DNA from: SIG588 sp045599305
GTDB taxonomy: Bacteria > Bacillota > Clostridia > Oscillospirales > Acutalibacteraceae
Direction: 5' to 3'
Length of the DNA stretch: 26,397 bases
NCBI GenBank assembly: GCA_045599305.1
Contig: JAZRVU010000038.1
Span: 1-26,397, forward strand
Shown here: positions 15,187 through 23,348 of the stretch, in pieces
How the letters are laid out: every line of letters starts with the position of its first letter
How positions within the stretch are numbered: the first letter of the stretch is position 1
Notes under the pieces: model-generated
Database searches by the model: none
Seen by the model: the letters and a program-made list of their open reading frames with translations, nothing else
Told to the model about the DNA's origin: nothing
Made by a program: the position numbers and the translations under genes

Positions 15187-16887
15187 ATGGAGAAAAAGAC
15201 GGAAGGGACGGCAGCCGGCAGTCTGCAGGATATGCGGCGGGAGCTGCGCTGGATGTGGCGGTATGTCCGCCGCTACCGGGGCGGCGTGGCAGTCTATCTT
15301 CTGGTCGGCATCATCAGCGTGCTGATGGGGCTGGGCGGCAGTGTGGCCTCTAAATATCTCATCGATGCCGTCACCGGCTTCAAGACCGCTTCCATCACCC
15401 GTGCGGCGGTCGCCATGGGCGGTATGCTGCTGCTCGGCATCGCGGTGCGCGCGGTGTACAAGCGTCTGTCCGCCCGTATCCTGGTGAAGGTGCGCAACGA
15501 GATGCGCGCCGAACTGTTCGAGCGGATCCTGCACGCCGATTGGGAGGATGTGCAGCAGTTTCGCAGCGGTGACCTGCTCAACCGCGTGAATGTGGACGCA
15601 CAGCGGGTCGCCTCCGCCTCGGTGACGATGCTGCCGGGTTTTCTGATCGCCTGCATCCAGTTTTGCGGGGCACTCGGGGTGCTCGTGTATTACGACCCCG
15701 TGATGGCGTTGATCGTGCTGGTCAGCGTGCCGCTTTCGGTGGTGTGCTCCAAACTGCTGGTGCGGCGGATGCGGCAGTACAACCGCGAGCTGCGCCGGCT
15801 GGACAGCGATATTTTGTCTTATAACGAGGACGCTTTCCGTAATCTGCAGACGGTGAAGGCGTTTGATGCAGAAGGGCAGTTCGCCGACCGTATGCAGGGG
15901 CTGCAAAGCGACGCCTATGAGACCTATCTGCAGTATAACCGCTTTTCCGTGCTCACCTCCGCGCTGCTGTCGCTGATCGGGCTGCTGGTCTATGCCGGCT
16001 GCTTCGGCTGGGGCGTCTACCGGCTGTGGGGCGGGGCGATCACCTACGGTACCATGACCCTGTTTTTACAGATGTCCAATACGGTGTCCAATGCCTTTTC
16101 CTCCATGGTGAGCACCGTGCCCACCGCCATCGAGGCGACCACTTCGGCCGGCCGCATGATGGAGATCGCCGCCCTGCCGCTGCAGCGGGAGGCCTTCGGT
16201 GAGGAGGACGGCAGCTGCTTCTCCCTGCATCTCGATGACGTCAGTTTTGCCTATCGCGGCGGCGAGACGGTGCTGCGGGATGTGTCGCTGGCCGTGCATC
16301 CCGGCGAGATGATCGCCGTGGTGGGTCCCTCCGGCGAGGGGAAGACCACGCTGGTGCGGCTGATGCTGGATCTGGTGGCCCCCACAAAAGGGCGCGTCCG
16401 GCTGACGGATGACACCACCGGCGAGGAGGCACCGGTCTCGGTGCGGCGGGTGTGCGCCTATGTGCCGCAGGGCAATACGCTGTTTGCGGGTACGCTGGCG
16501 GAGAATCTGCGGCTCACCCGTCCGGATTCCACAGACGAGCAGCTCATCGCCGCGCTGAAGGATGCCGACGCATGGGAGTTCGTGCAGAAGCTGCCGGCGG
16601 GGCTGGATACGCCCGTGGGCGAACACGGCGCGGGCTTTTCCGAAGGACAGGCTCAGCGGCTGGCGATCGCCCGGGCACTGCTGCGGGATGCGCCCATCCT
16701 CTTTTTGGACGAGGCTACCTCCGCGCTGGATGAAAAGACGGAGCAGCGGGTGCTGCAACATCTGGCGGCATCGGATAAGCCGCGGGTCACGGTGGTCATC
16801 ACCCACCGTCCCGGTGTGCTGCCGCTGTGTGACCGGGTGTACCGGATCGACGCCGCCCGGCTGACGGAACTGTCCCGGGACGACTGA
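15187..16887 (+). CDS. ABC exporter, fused membrane and ATPase domains (MsbA/MDR type)
   Basis: A 566-residue half-transporter. The N-terminal part has six hydrophobic segments (from about residue 35 to 300); the C-terminal ATPase shows Walker A GPSGEGKTT, Q-loop CAYVPQGNTLF, Walker B ILFLDEATSALD and the H-loop VVITHRP. The signature motif is FSEGQ instead of LSGGQ, an unusual but still recognisable form. The ATG at 15187 is preferred because an in-frame ATG at 15139 would be only about five bases from the transcription start; the ribosome binding site (GGGAAAG) is weak. It is the first gene of the operon with phosphatase, kinases and dehydratase, so export of a lipid-linked glycan or a related product is possible; the substrate is unknown. 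Confidence 0.92.
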   Translation: MEKKTEGTAAGSLQDMRRELRWMWRYVRRYRGGVAVYLLVGIISVLMGLGGSVASKYLIDAVTGFKTASITRAAVAMGGMLLLGIAVRAVYKRLSARILVKVRNEMRAELFERILHADWEDVQQFRSGDLLNRVNVDAQRVASASVTMLPGFLIACIQFCGALGVLVYYDPVMALIVLVSVPLSVVCSKLLVRRMRQYNRELRRLDSDILSYNEDAFRNLQTVKAFDAEGQFADRMQGLQSDAYETYLQYNRFSVLTSALLSLIGLLVYAGCFGWGVYRLWGGAITYGTMTLFLQMSNTVSNAFSSMVSTVPTAIEATTSAGRMMEIAALPLQREAFGEEDGSCFSLHLDDVSFAYRGGETVLRDVSLAVHPGEMIAVVGPSGEGKTTLVRLMLDLVAPTKGRVRLTDDTTGEEAPVSVRRVCAYVPQGNTLFAGTLAENLRLTRPDSTDEQLIAALKDADAWEFVQKLPAGLDTPVGEHGAGFSEGQAQRLAIARALLRDAPILFLDEATSALDEKTEQRVLQHLAASDKPRVTVVITHRPGVLPLCDRVYRIDAARLTELSRDD

Positions 16888-16904
16888 TCGGAAAGGAGAT
16901 CGCC

Positions 16905-17636
16905 ATGGCCGGCTATATTGACCTTCATACGCATATCCTGCCCGGTCTGGATGACGGCGCACGCACCATGGACGACGCGCTGGACATGGCACAGACGGCT
17001 GTGGACAGCGGCGTGCGCATCGTCGTGGCCACGCCGCACAGTCCGCAGGAATCCCGGCTGCACGGGGCGGCCTCGCTGGTGGAGGCACGCGTGCGGGAAC
17101 TGCAGTACCGCCTGCGGCTGGAAAATATCCCGCTGCGGGTGCTGCCGGGCATGGAGATCATGGCTTCGGAGCATACGCCGCAGCTGCTGGCCGAGGGGCG
17201 TCTGCTCCCGCTGTGCGGCACGCGGTATGTGCTGGTGGAATTCGATTTTGCCGAGGATCCCGATTACGTGCGGGAGGTACTGCGGGATATCCGCCATGCG
17301 GCGTTCGTGCCGGTGGTGGCGCATCCCGGACGGTAGTTCTGTGTGCAGGAGGAGCCGCAGGCGGCGGTTTGCTGGCAGCAGGACGGCAGTCTGGTGCAGG
17401 TGAACAAGGGCAGCCAGCTCGGCCGTTTCGGCGAGGGGCCGCAGGCGGCGGCCGAGGCACTGCTGTCCGGCGGGTCGGTGGCGGCGGTGGCCAGCGATGC
17501 CCATTCGCCCCTTTACCGGACGACCGATCTGGCCGAGGCGGCCGAGGCGCTGAGCGCGCTTCTGTCGCCGCAGGCAGCCGAGCGGCTTTTACAGGATATT
17601 CCCGCCCGTCTTCTGGCGGACGATGCCGATGTGTGA
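16905..17636 (+). CDS. CpsB/YwqE-type PHP tyrosine phosphatase, interrupted by one in-frame TAG (codon 144)
   Basis: CpsB-type enzymes are Mn-dependent PHP-fold phosphatases that dephosphorylate the tyrosine tail of the CpsD kinase. From the ATG (AAAGGAG site) to the TGA is 243 sense positions if the TAG counts as one, the same length as pneumococcal CpsB. Metal-ligand blocks lie on both sides: His8 and His10 (DLHTH), His45 (ATPHS), Glu84 (GMEIM), His140 (AHPGR) before the TAG, and Asp198/His200 (ASDAHS) after it, with LVQVNKGSQLGRFG between. The TAG follows AHPGR where homologues usually read HPERY, so Tyr is the expected residue. The usual Glu of HPER is Gly here. Without read-through the last metal ligands and the C-terminal third are lost. 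The frame after the TAG is undamaged, against long-term decay. Confidence 0.9.
17334..17336 (+). other. In-frame TAG inside the CpsB-type phosphatase
   Basis: The codon order is GGA-CGG-TAG-TTC-TGT. It lies directly after the conserved AHPxR catalytic block. The 3' context differs from that of the TAG at 6737, so no shared read-through signal is evident. Confidence 0.9.
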
Positions 17637-17655
17637 CTGAAAGGAGTTCATCTTC

Positions 17656-18516
17656 GTGAGACGTGTAATCAATCGTGCGGTGATCATCGCGTTCGTGATC
17701 GTGACGGTGCTGTTCATCCTGTTTTTGTGCTGGGACGGCCTGCACAGGAATCACGCGCCCGTGATCGCCTGTGACACGGATATGCTGTCGGTGAGTATCG
17801 CCGACGGCGAAGAGGCACTGCTGCGCGGTGTTACGGCAACGGACAAAGAGGACGGCGACCTGTCGGATCAGGTGATCGTGGAGTCTGTCTCCGCATTCGT
17901 CGAGCGTGGCGTCTGCCGCGTGACCTATGCGGTGTCTGACCGGCAGAATGCCGTGACCAAACTGTCCCGTACGGTGCAGTATACCGATTACACTTCACCG
18001 CGGTATGTTCTGTCGGCGCCGCTGCGCTTTCCTTACAGCAAGGTGATCAATCCGCTGACGGTGCTCTCCGTCACCGACTGTATCGACGGCGATATCACCG
18101 ATCAGGTGGAGGCCACCGTGCTGGGCGACAGCAGCTATATCACCGGCGAAGGCGAGTGGGATGTCTGCTTCACGGTGACCAACAGCAAGGGCGAGACGGC
18201 AGAGATCACCACCACCGTGGTGATAGGCCCCGATCCCGCCAGCAAGCCCTACACGCCGAATATCCAACTGACGGATTATCTGGTCTATGTGCCCAAGGGC
18301 ACCGCATTCGATGCTTCCAAATACATAAAATCCGTTTCGGCGCAGAATGCGCAGGAATCGCCTGCCGAGCTGCGCACGCATATACATAACAATGCGGCCG
18401 AGGCGGTGAATACCGCCGAAGTCGGCAGTTATACTGTCACATACACCTGTACCTCCGCGGAAAATTACGAGGGCAGCGTCAATCTGGTCGTGGTCGTTTA
18501 TGACCCGTCCCTGTAA
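17656..18516 (+). CDS. Membrane-anchored protein with Ig-like (DUF5011-type) repeats
   Basis: A 286-residue protein starting with GTG after AAAGGAG. One N-terminal membrane helix (about residues 8-26) leaves the rest outside the cell. Two beta-sandwich-like repeats are visible: the first around residues 52-110 (ATDKEDGDLSDQV, then GVCRVTYAVSDRQN) and the second around 128-192 (VTDCIDGDITDQV, then GEWDVCFTVTNSKGET). The DGD(L/I)(S/T)DQV signature resembles DUF5011/HYR-type Ig-like domains of Firmicute surface proteins. A third beta-rich region ends the protein. It sits between the phosphatase and the kinases, so a role in polysaccharide assembly at the cell surface is inferred. I know no assigned function for this arrangement. 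Confidence 0.8.
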   Translation: MRRVINRAVIIAFVIVTVLFILFLCWDGLHRNHAPVIACDTDMLSVSIADGEEALLRGVTATDKEDGDLSDQVIVESVSAFVERGVCRVTYAVSDRQNAVTKLSRTVQYTDYTSPRYVLSAPLRFPYSKVINPLTVLSVTDCIDGDITDQVEATVLGDSSYITGEGEWDVCFTVTNSKGETAEITTTVVIGPDPASKPYTPNIQLTDYLVYVPKGTAFDASKYIKSVSAQNAQESPAELRTHIHNNAAEAVNTAEVGSYTVTYTCTSAENYEGSVNLVVVVYDPSL

Positions 18517-18533
18517 CAGAAAGGATGATCGGT

Positions 18534-20051
18534 ATGGCGCAGCAGAAAAGGGACGATGTCCGTACATTCGACATAGTGACGGCCGCGCGGGACGTGCTGA
18601 AGGCCTGGTGGATTGCTGTGCTGGCGGCGCTGATGGCTGCCATGCTCACATTTATGGCAGTCAAGTGCTTCTACCGCCCGCAGTACACCGCCTCGACCAT
18701 GATGTCCGTTTATTACACGGGCACGGCTTCCTCCACCCCGTATAACCGCTGGAACATGAATAAAAATGCGGCAAAGAGTCTGTCCTATACGCTCTCTTCA
18801 AGCAGCGTGCAGCGTGTGACCGCACAGGCCATGGGGCAGACTGCGTTTAACGGAGTGATCTCGGCCAGTCAGGTGGAAGGAACCAACTTCATCACACTGA
18901 AGGTCACCACGTCGGCGCCGCTTTCCTCGTATCGGGCACTCAATGCTTTGCTCGACAGTTACCGGATAGTCACCGATCGCTCCATGCCGCAGGTGTCCGT
19001 GCGGGTGCTGAAAAACGTAACCGTACCCGCCGCGGCGAGCAATTCCCTTAGTCTGGCAAAACTGATACTGCTGGCGGCACTGGCCGGACTGCTGCTGGTG
19101 GTCGTGCTGGCAGCAGCCATATCGTACCTGCGCGATACCGTCAAGAACGAGAGCAACTTTACCGAAGCGGTGGAGGCACCGCTGTTGACCACCGTTTATC
19201 ATGAGCGCAAGCACAAGTCGCTCCAGTCTCTGTTCGACCGTAAAAAGACCAGCATCCTCATCTCCGGGGCGAGCACCAGCTTCGGTCTGGTGGAGACTAT
19301 GAAGATCCTGCGCACGAAAGTGGAATATTTGATGGAAAAATCCGGCGGAAAGGTGCTGATGATCTCCAGCGTGCTGGAGAACGAGGGCAAATCCACTGTC
19401 AGCGCCAATCTGGCGCTGTCGCTGGCGCAGAAGGGCAAACGGGTCATCCTGGTCGACTGCGATATGCGTAAGCCGGCGATCTATAAGATCTTCGATCGTC
19501 GGGTCGCTAACGACAGTCCGCTGCGTGCTCTGATAAAGGGCACTCTGTCACCGGAAGATATGCCCCTCTATGAAACGGAATACGGGCTGAAGCTGCTGCT
19601 GAGCCGGAAGGCCTGCATGGATTCTACCGATCTTATCACCTCCGAGGGGATGAGCTTGCTGCTTTCGCGGCTGCGTGATATGGCGGATTATGTGATCCTG
19701 GATATGCCGCCCATGAATCTGTTCTCCGATGCCGAGTGCATGGCACAGTTGGCGGATGCGGCGCTGCTGGTGGTCGGTCAGAATGCCGCTAAGGTGCAGG
19801 ACATCAACAGTTGTGCGGAACTGCTGGCGGCCGGTCATGCCCAGTTCCTCGGTTGTGTACTGAACAATGTGTACACGGGTGCGCTGCTCGGCCATCTGGT
19901 ACAAAGCAGCAACACCTATGGCTACGGTTATGGCTACGGCTATGGCTATGGTTACGGCTATGGCTACGGCTACGGTTCTTCCCACAAGTCGTCATCCGGT
20001 GGCCGTTCGGCAGCGGATAAAGTCCATTCGGGAAAGGAGCAGAAGAGATGA
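18534..20051 (+). CDS. Wzz-BY-kinase fusion (CpsC-CpsD type) with (YG)10 tail
   Basis: A 505-residue polysaccharide co-polymerase joined to a bacterial tyrosine kinase. The Wzz part spans about residues 12-200 between two membrane helices (about 25-43 and 175-197), with an extracellular middle. The kinase has Walker A ENEGKST (282-288), Walker A' ILVDCD (305-310) and Walker B VILDMPP (about 387-393). The tail contains ten consecutive Tyr-Gly pairs (462-481), the presumed autophosphorylation cluster. The ATG at 18534 is chosen because AGAAAGGA is better spaced from it than from the ATG nine bases upstream. The stop overlaps the next start (ATGA). It would control chain length and polymerisation, opposed by the phosphatase at 16905. 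Confidence 0.93.
   Translation: MAQQKRDDVRTFDIVTAARDVLKAWWIAVLAALMAAMLTFMAVKCFYRPQYTASTMMSVYYTGTASSTPYNRWNMNKNAAKSLSYTLSSSSVQRVTAQAMGQTAFNGVISASQVEGTNFITLKVTTSAPLSSYRALNALLDSYRIVTDRSMPQVSVRVLKNVTVPAAASNSLSLAKLILLAALAGLLLVVVLAAAISYLRDTVKNESNFTEAVEAPLLTTVYHERKHKSLQSLFDRKKTSILISGASTSFGLVETMKILRTKVEYLMEKSGGKVLMISSVLENEGKSTVSANLALSLAQKGKRVILVDCDMRKPAIYKIFDRRVANDSPLRALIKGTLSPEDMPLYETEYGLKLLLSRKACMDSTDLITSEGMSLLLSRLRDMADYVILDMPPMNLFSDAECMAQLADAALLVVGQNAAKVQDINSCAELLAAGHAQFLGCVLNNVYTGALLGHLVQSSNTYGYGYGYGYGYGYGYGYGYGSSHKSSSGGRSAADKVHSGKEQKR
19917..19976 (+). repeat. Tandem hexanucleotide repeat encoding (Tyr-Gly)10
   Basis: Ten 6-bp units of TAY-GGY run without interruption in the 3' end of the first kinase gene. 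Third positions vary between C and T, so slippage is less likely than with identical units, but copy-number change stays in frame. Confidence 0.95.
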
Positions 20052-21439
20052 GCAACACGACACGGGATCTTTTTCGCTCCGAGGGCGGGGTCACATTCTC
20101 GCTCGGGGATATCTGGAAGGCGATCAAGCGCCGCGGCTGGATCGCATTGGCCGCGGCGGTGGCGGCCGCACTGATATATTATGTATTTGCGCGCAGCACA
20201 TATGTGCCGCAGTATACGGCCACGGCCAGCCTGGCTGTATCCGTTATCGATGCCCACGAAGGCGGAAGCGCATATAATAATGATCTGGTGGCTGCTCAGA
20301 TCGCCAGGGCGTTTCCCAAAGTGCTGCAGGAGGGGCTCTTAAAGGATCGGGTCGCACTCCGGCTCAACCGTGATGCGCTGCCCGGCACGGTTTCCGCCTC
20401 CAATGTGGCAGAGACCAATTTGATCACATTAAAGGCGTCGGCATCCAACCCACAGGTGGCTTATGCCCTGCTGGAGGCGGTGATCGAAGAATATCCGCAG
20501 ATCGCCGAGACACTGGAAACGTCCGCCAAACTGACGCTGCTCAGCGCAGATGATGTGCCGCAGCGGCCCTCCAACCGCATCACGCTTTTGAGAGTGGTCG
20601 AGATCGGGGTGATCGTCGGACTGCTGACGGGTGTGGCCATTGTGCTTCTTTACATCATGTTCCATCGGACAGTGAGCAATGCAGAGGACATGAAGCCGTT
20701 TACCAATGCGCGCTGCCTCGCACAGGTGCCGGCATTGGCAAAACAGAAGCACGGCCGCAACAGTTTTCTCATCACTCAGCGCCGTGTGTCGCGCAACTTC
20801 GTTGAGTCGATCTACCGTCTGCGCACGGCGGTCGAGCGGACAGACAAGCAGGTCCTGCTTGTGACATCTTCGCTGGCGTCAGAGGGAAAATCCACCATAT
20901 CGGTCAATCTGGCGCTGTCACTGGCCAAAAACGGCAAGCGGGTCATCCTGATCGACTGCGATCTGCGTCATCCGCTGGTCAGCCGCTATCTCGGCCTGCC
21001 GGAGAGCGCCTGCAAAATGGGCCTTTCCAACTATCTGAAAGGGGAAACGTCACTGGATAGGATCGGCCTTACGGTGGCGAATATGAATAATCTTATCATT
21101 GTGCCCGGCGGTTCGGTCATGAAGAACCCCTCCGAAGTGCTCAGCAAGCCGATGATGCAGGAACTGATCGCCACTCTGCGGCGGCAGGCTGACTATATCG
21201 TGATCGATACGCCTCCTTGTTCCGTGATGGCCGATTCGGCGGTGGCGGCGCAATATGCGGACGGCGTCCTCTATGTGGTGAAGGAGGACTTTGCTTCTCA
21301 GGATGCGGTGGCCCGCGGTATCGAGAACGTGACCATGGGCAATGTGCCGCTGATCGGCTTCGTGATCAATGAAGTGTCGCACGGTGCCAAACAGTACGGG
21401 TATGACGAATATTATTACGGTCACAGTTCAGCGACCTGA
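20048..21439 (+). CDS. Second Wzz-BY-kinase fusion (CpsC-CpsD type)
   Basis: A 463-residue paralogue of the preceding gene, translationally coupled by an ATGA overlap with AAAGGAG upstream. The Wzz part (about residues 15-210) has membrane helices near 30-48 and 184-206. The kinase shows SSLASEGKST (Walker A), ILIDCDLRHP (Walker A') and YIVIDTPP (Walker B). Sequence differs enough from the first copy that this is an old duplication. The tail is short, KQYGYDEYYYGHSSAT, with five Tyr, so phosphoacceptor capacity differs greatly between the two. They may form a hetero-oligomer; that is inference. Confidence 0.93.
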   Translation: MSNTTRDLFRSEGGVTFSLGDIWKAIKRRGWIALAAAVAAALIYYVFARSTYVPQYTATASLAVSVIDAHEGGSAYNNDLVAAQIARAFPKVLQEGLLKDRVALRLNRDALPGTVSASNVAETNLITLKASASNPQVAYALLEAVIEEYPQIAETLETSAKLTLLSADDVPQRPSNRITLLRVVEIGVIVGLLTGVAIVLLYIMFHRTVSNAEDMKPFTNARCLAQVPALAKQKHGRNSFLITQRRVSRNFVESIYRLRTAVERTDKQVLLVTSSLASEGKSTISVNLALSLAKNGKRVILIDCDLRHPLVSRYLGLPESACKMGLSNYLKGETSLDRIGLTVANMNNLIIVPGGSVMKNPSEVLSKPMMQELIATLRRQADYIVIDTPPCSVMADSAVAAQYADGVLYVVKEDFASQDAVARGIENVTMGNVPLIGFVINEVSHGAKQYGYDEYYYGHSSAT

Positions 21440-21466
21440 ACTGTGGCGGATGGGGGATGACGGGAA

Positions 21467-23341
21467 GTGAAAGAAAACGATAAGCACTCAAGAATGCAGC
21501 TGCTTGTGCGTATACCCTGCCTCTTGATCTGTGACACACTGCTGATCTGTCTGGCTTCTCTGTCGGCATTGTGTCTGCGGTTTGATTTCCAGTGGGTGCC
21601 TATTCAGTCGATGCTGGCAAGCGCCGATTTCCACAACATGCTGTTTATCAGCGTCCTCTATACCTTGCTGATCTTTGCGGTGGCCAAGCTCTACAGCAGT
21701 TTGTGGTCGTTTGCCGGGGCGGAAGAACTGGTGCGCATCCTGGTGGCGGTCGCTGTGTCCACAGCGGTGGACGCACTGGTCGAGAAGCTGCTGTTCACTT
21801 CCTTGCCCGGCGGATTTCCGCTGCTCAGCGGACTGATATTGCTTTTGCTCACCGTACTGTTCCGTTTTTCCTATCGTTCGCTGCGCAGTCTTCACCGTCT
21901 TGCCCGGGATAGCCGGGCACGCACCATGGTGGTGGGGGCCGGTGAAATGGGGAACATTCTTCTGCGGGAACTGAACGAAAGTGCCCATTCCTTCAATCGC
22001 GTGGTATGCCTCATCGACGATGATCCCGCGAAGATCGGCCGCTATATGCACGGCGTGCGGGTGGTCGGTGGGCGGCACAGTATCCCCGCAAATGCCAAAA
22101 AGTACAATATCAGTGAGATCATTTTTGCCATTCCCAGCGTCAGCCACGCTGTGCAGAAGGAGATCCTCGGTATTTGTCAGGAGACAGACTGCAAATTGCG
22201 CATCGTCCCCAGCATCTTCCAGTTGGCAAACGGTGAGGTAGAGGTCAGCCGCCTGCGCGACGTGCAGATCGAGGATCTGCTGGAGCGGGACAGCGTGCAG
22301 GTAGACTGGAACGCCGTCACCGAATATGTGCGCGGCAAAACGGTGCTGGTCACGGGCGGCGGAGGCTCCATCGGCAGCGAGCTCTGCCGGCAGGTGGCCA
22401 AGTATGAGCCGCGCCGGCTGATCATTTTCGATATTTATGAAAACAACGCCTATGCCATCCAGCAGGAACTGCTCTATGCCAATCCGGGGCTGAATCTCAC
22501 GGTGCTGATCGGCTCGGTGCGGGATGAGGCGCGGGTGGAAGATCTGTTTGACCGCTATGCCATTGATATCGTGTACCATGCGGCGGCGCACAAGCATGTG
22601 CCGCTGATGGAGGATTCTCCCATCGAGGCGGTGAAGAACAATGTCTTCGGTACCCAAAACGTGGCACGGGCGGCGGGCAAGCATCAGGCCAAAGCCTTCA
22701 TCATGATCTCCACCGATAAGGCGGTCAATCCCACCAACGTGATGGGTGCCTCCAAGCGGGTGTGCGAGATGGTGGTGCAGCACGAGGCCGAGCTGTATCC
22801 CGATACGACGTATGCCGCGGTGCGCTTCGGCAATGTGCTGGGCAGCAACGGCAGCGTGATCCCGCTGTTCAAAAAGCAGATCGAGGCCGGCGGCCCGGTC
22901 ACGGTCACCCATAAAGATATCATTCGGTATTTCATGACCATTCCGGAGGCGGTCTCGCTGGTGCTGCAGGCCGGTGCGCTGGCCAAGGGCGGTGAGATCT
23001 TCGTGCTGGACATGGGCGAGCCGGTGCGCATCGACGATCTGGCCCGCAATATGATCCGCCTTTCCGGCTTCACGCCGGATGTGGATATCCCGGTCGTGTA
23101 CACCGGTCTGCGCCCCGGCAAAAAACTCTATGAGGAACTGCTGATGGCCGAGGAGGGACTGACCAAGACGGCCAACGATAAAATTTTCATCGGGCACCAG
23201 ATGCCGGTGGACGATGAACTGCTTTTGCAGGATCTGGAACAGCTGGGCGAGTTGACAGAGGGAGAGGCGGCACGGGTACGGGAACTGTTCCGTGAACTGG
23301 TGCCCACCTACCATGTCGGTGAAAGTGCTTTGAAAGGATGA
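21467..23341 (+). CDS. CapD/PglF-type membrane nucleotide-sugar 4,6-dehydratase
   Basis: A 624-residue protein starting with GTG (GGGGGA nine bases upstream). Four membrane helices occupy residues 12-37, 56-80, 88-110 and 115-137. A first Rossmann fold follows (TMVVGAGEMGN, 153-163), then the catalytic SDR domain with VTGGGGSIGSE (295-305), YHAAAHKHVPLME, and the active block STDKAVNPTNVMGASKR. The Met in NVMGASK in place of the usual Tyr is typical of long UDP-GlcNAc 4,6-dehydratases such as PglF and CapD. The product would be the UDP-4-keto-6-deoxy sugar used for bacillosamine, QuiNAc or FucNAc-type residues. It is the last clearly polysaccharide-related gene of the operon; dut follows seven bases later. 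Confidence 0.93.
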   Translation: MKENDKHSRMQLLVRIPCLLICDTLLICLASLSALCLRFDFQWVPIQSMLASADFHNMLFISVLYTLLIFAVAKLYSSLWSFAGAEELVRILVAVAVSTAVDALVEKLLFTSLPGGFPLLSGLILLLLTVLFRFSYRSLRSLHRLARDSRARTMVVGAGEMGNILLRELNESAHSFNRVVCLIDDDPAKIGRYMHGVRVVGGRHSIPANAKKYNISEIIFAIPSVSHAVQKEILGICQETDCKLRIVPSIFQLANGEVEVSRLRDVQIEDLLERDSVQVDWNAVTEYVRGKTVLVTGGGGSIGSELCRQVAKYEPRRLIIFDIYENNAYAIQQELLYANPGLNLTVLIGSVRDEARVEDLFDRYAIDIVYHAAAHKHVPLMEDSPIEAVKNNVFGTQNVARAAGKHQAKAFIMISTDKAVNPTNVMGASKRVCEMVVQHEAELYPDTTYAAVRFGNVLGSNGSVIPLFKKQIEAGGPVTVTHKDIIRYFMTIPEAVSLVLQAGALAKGGEIFVLDMGEPVRIDDLARNMIRLSGFTPDVDIPVVYTGLRPGKKLYEELLMAEEGLTKTANDKIFIGHQMPVDDELLLQDLEQLGELTEGEAARVRELFRELVPTYHVGESALKG

Positions 23342-23348
23342 TCTTTTG

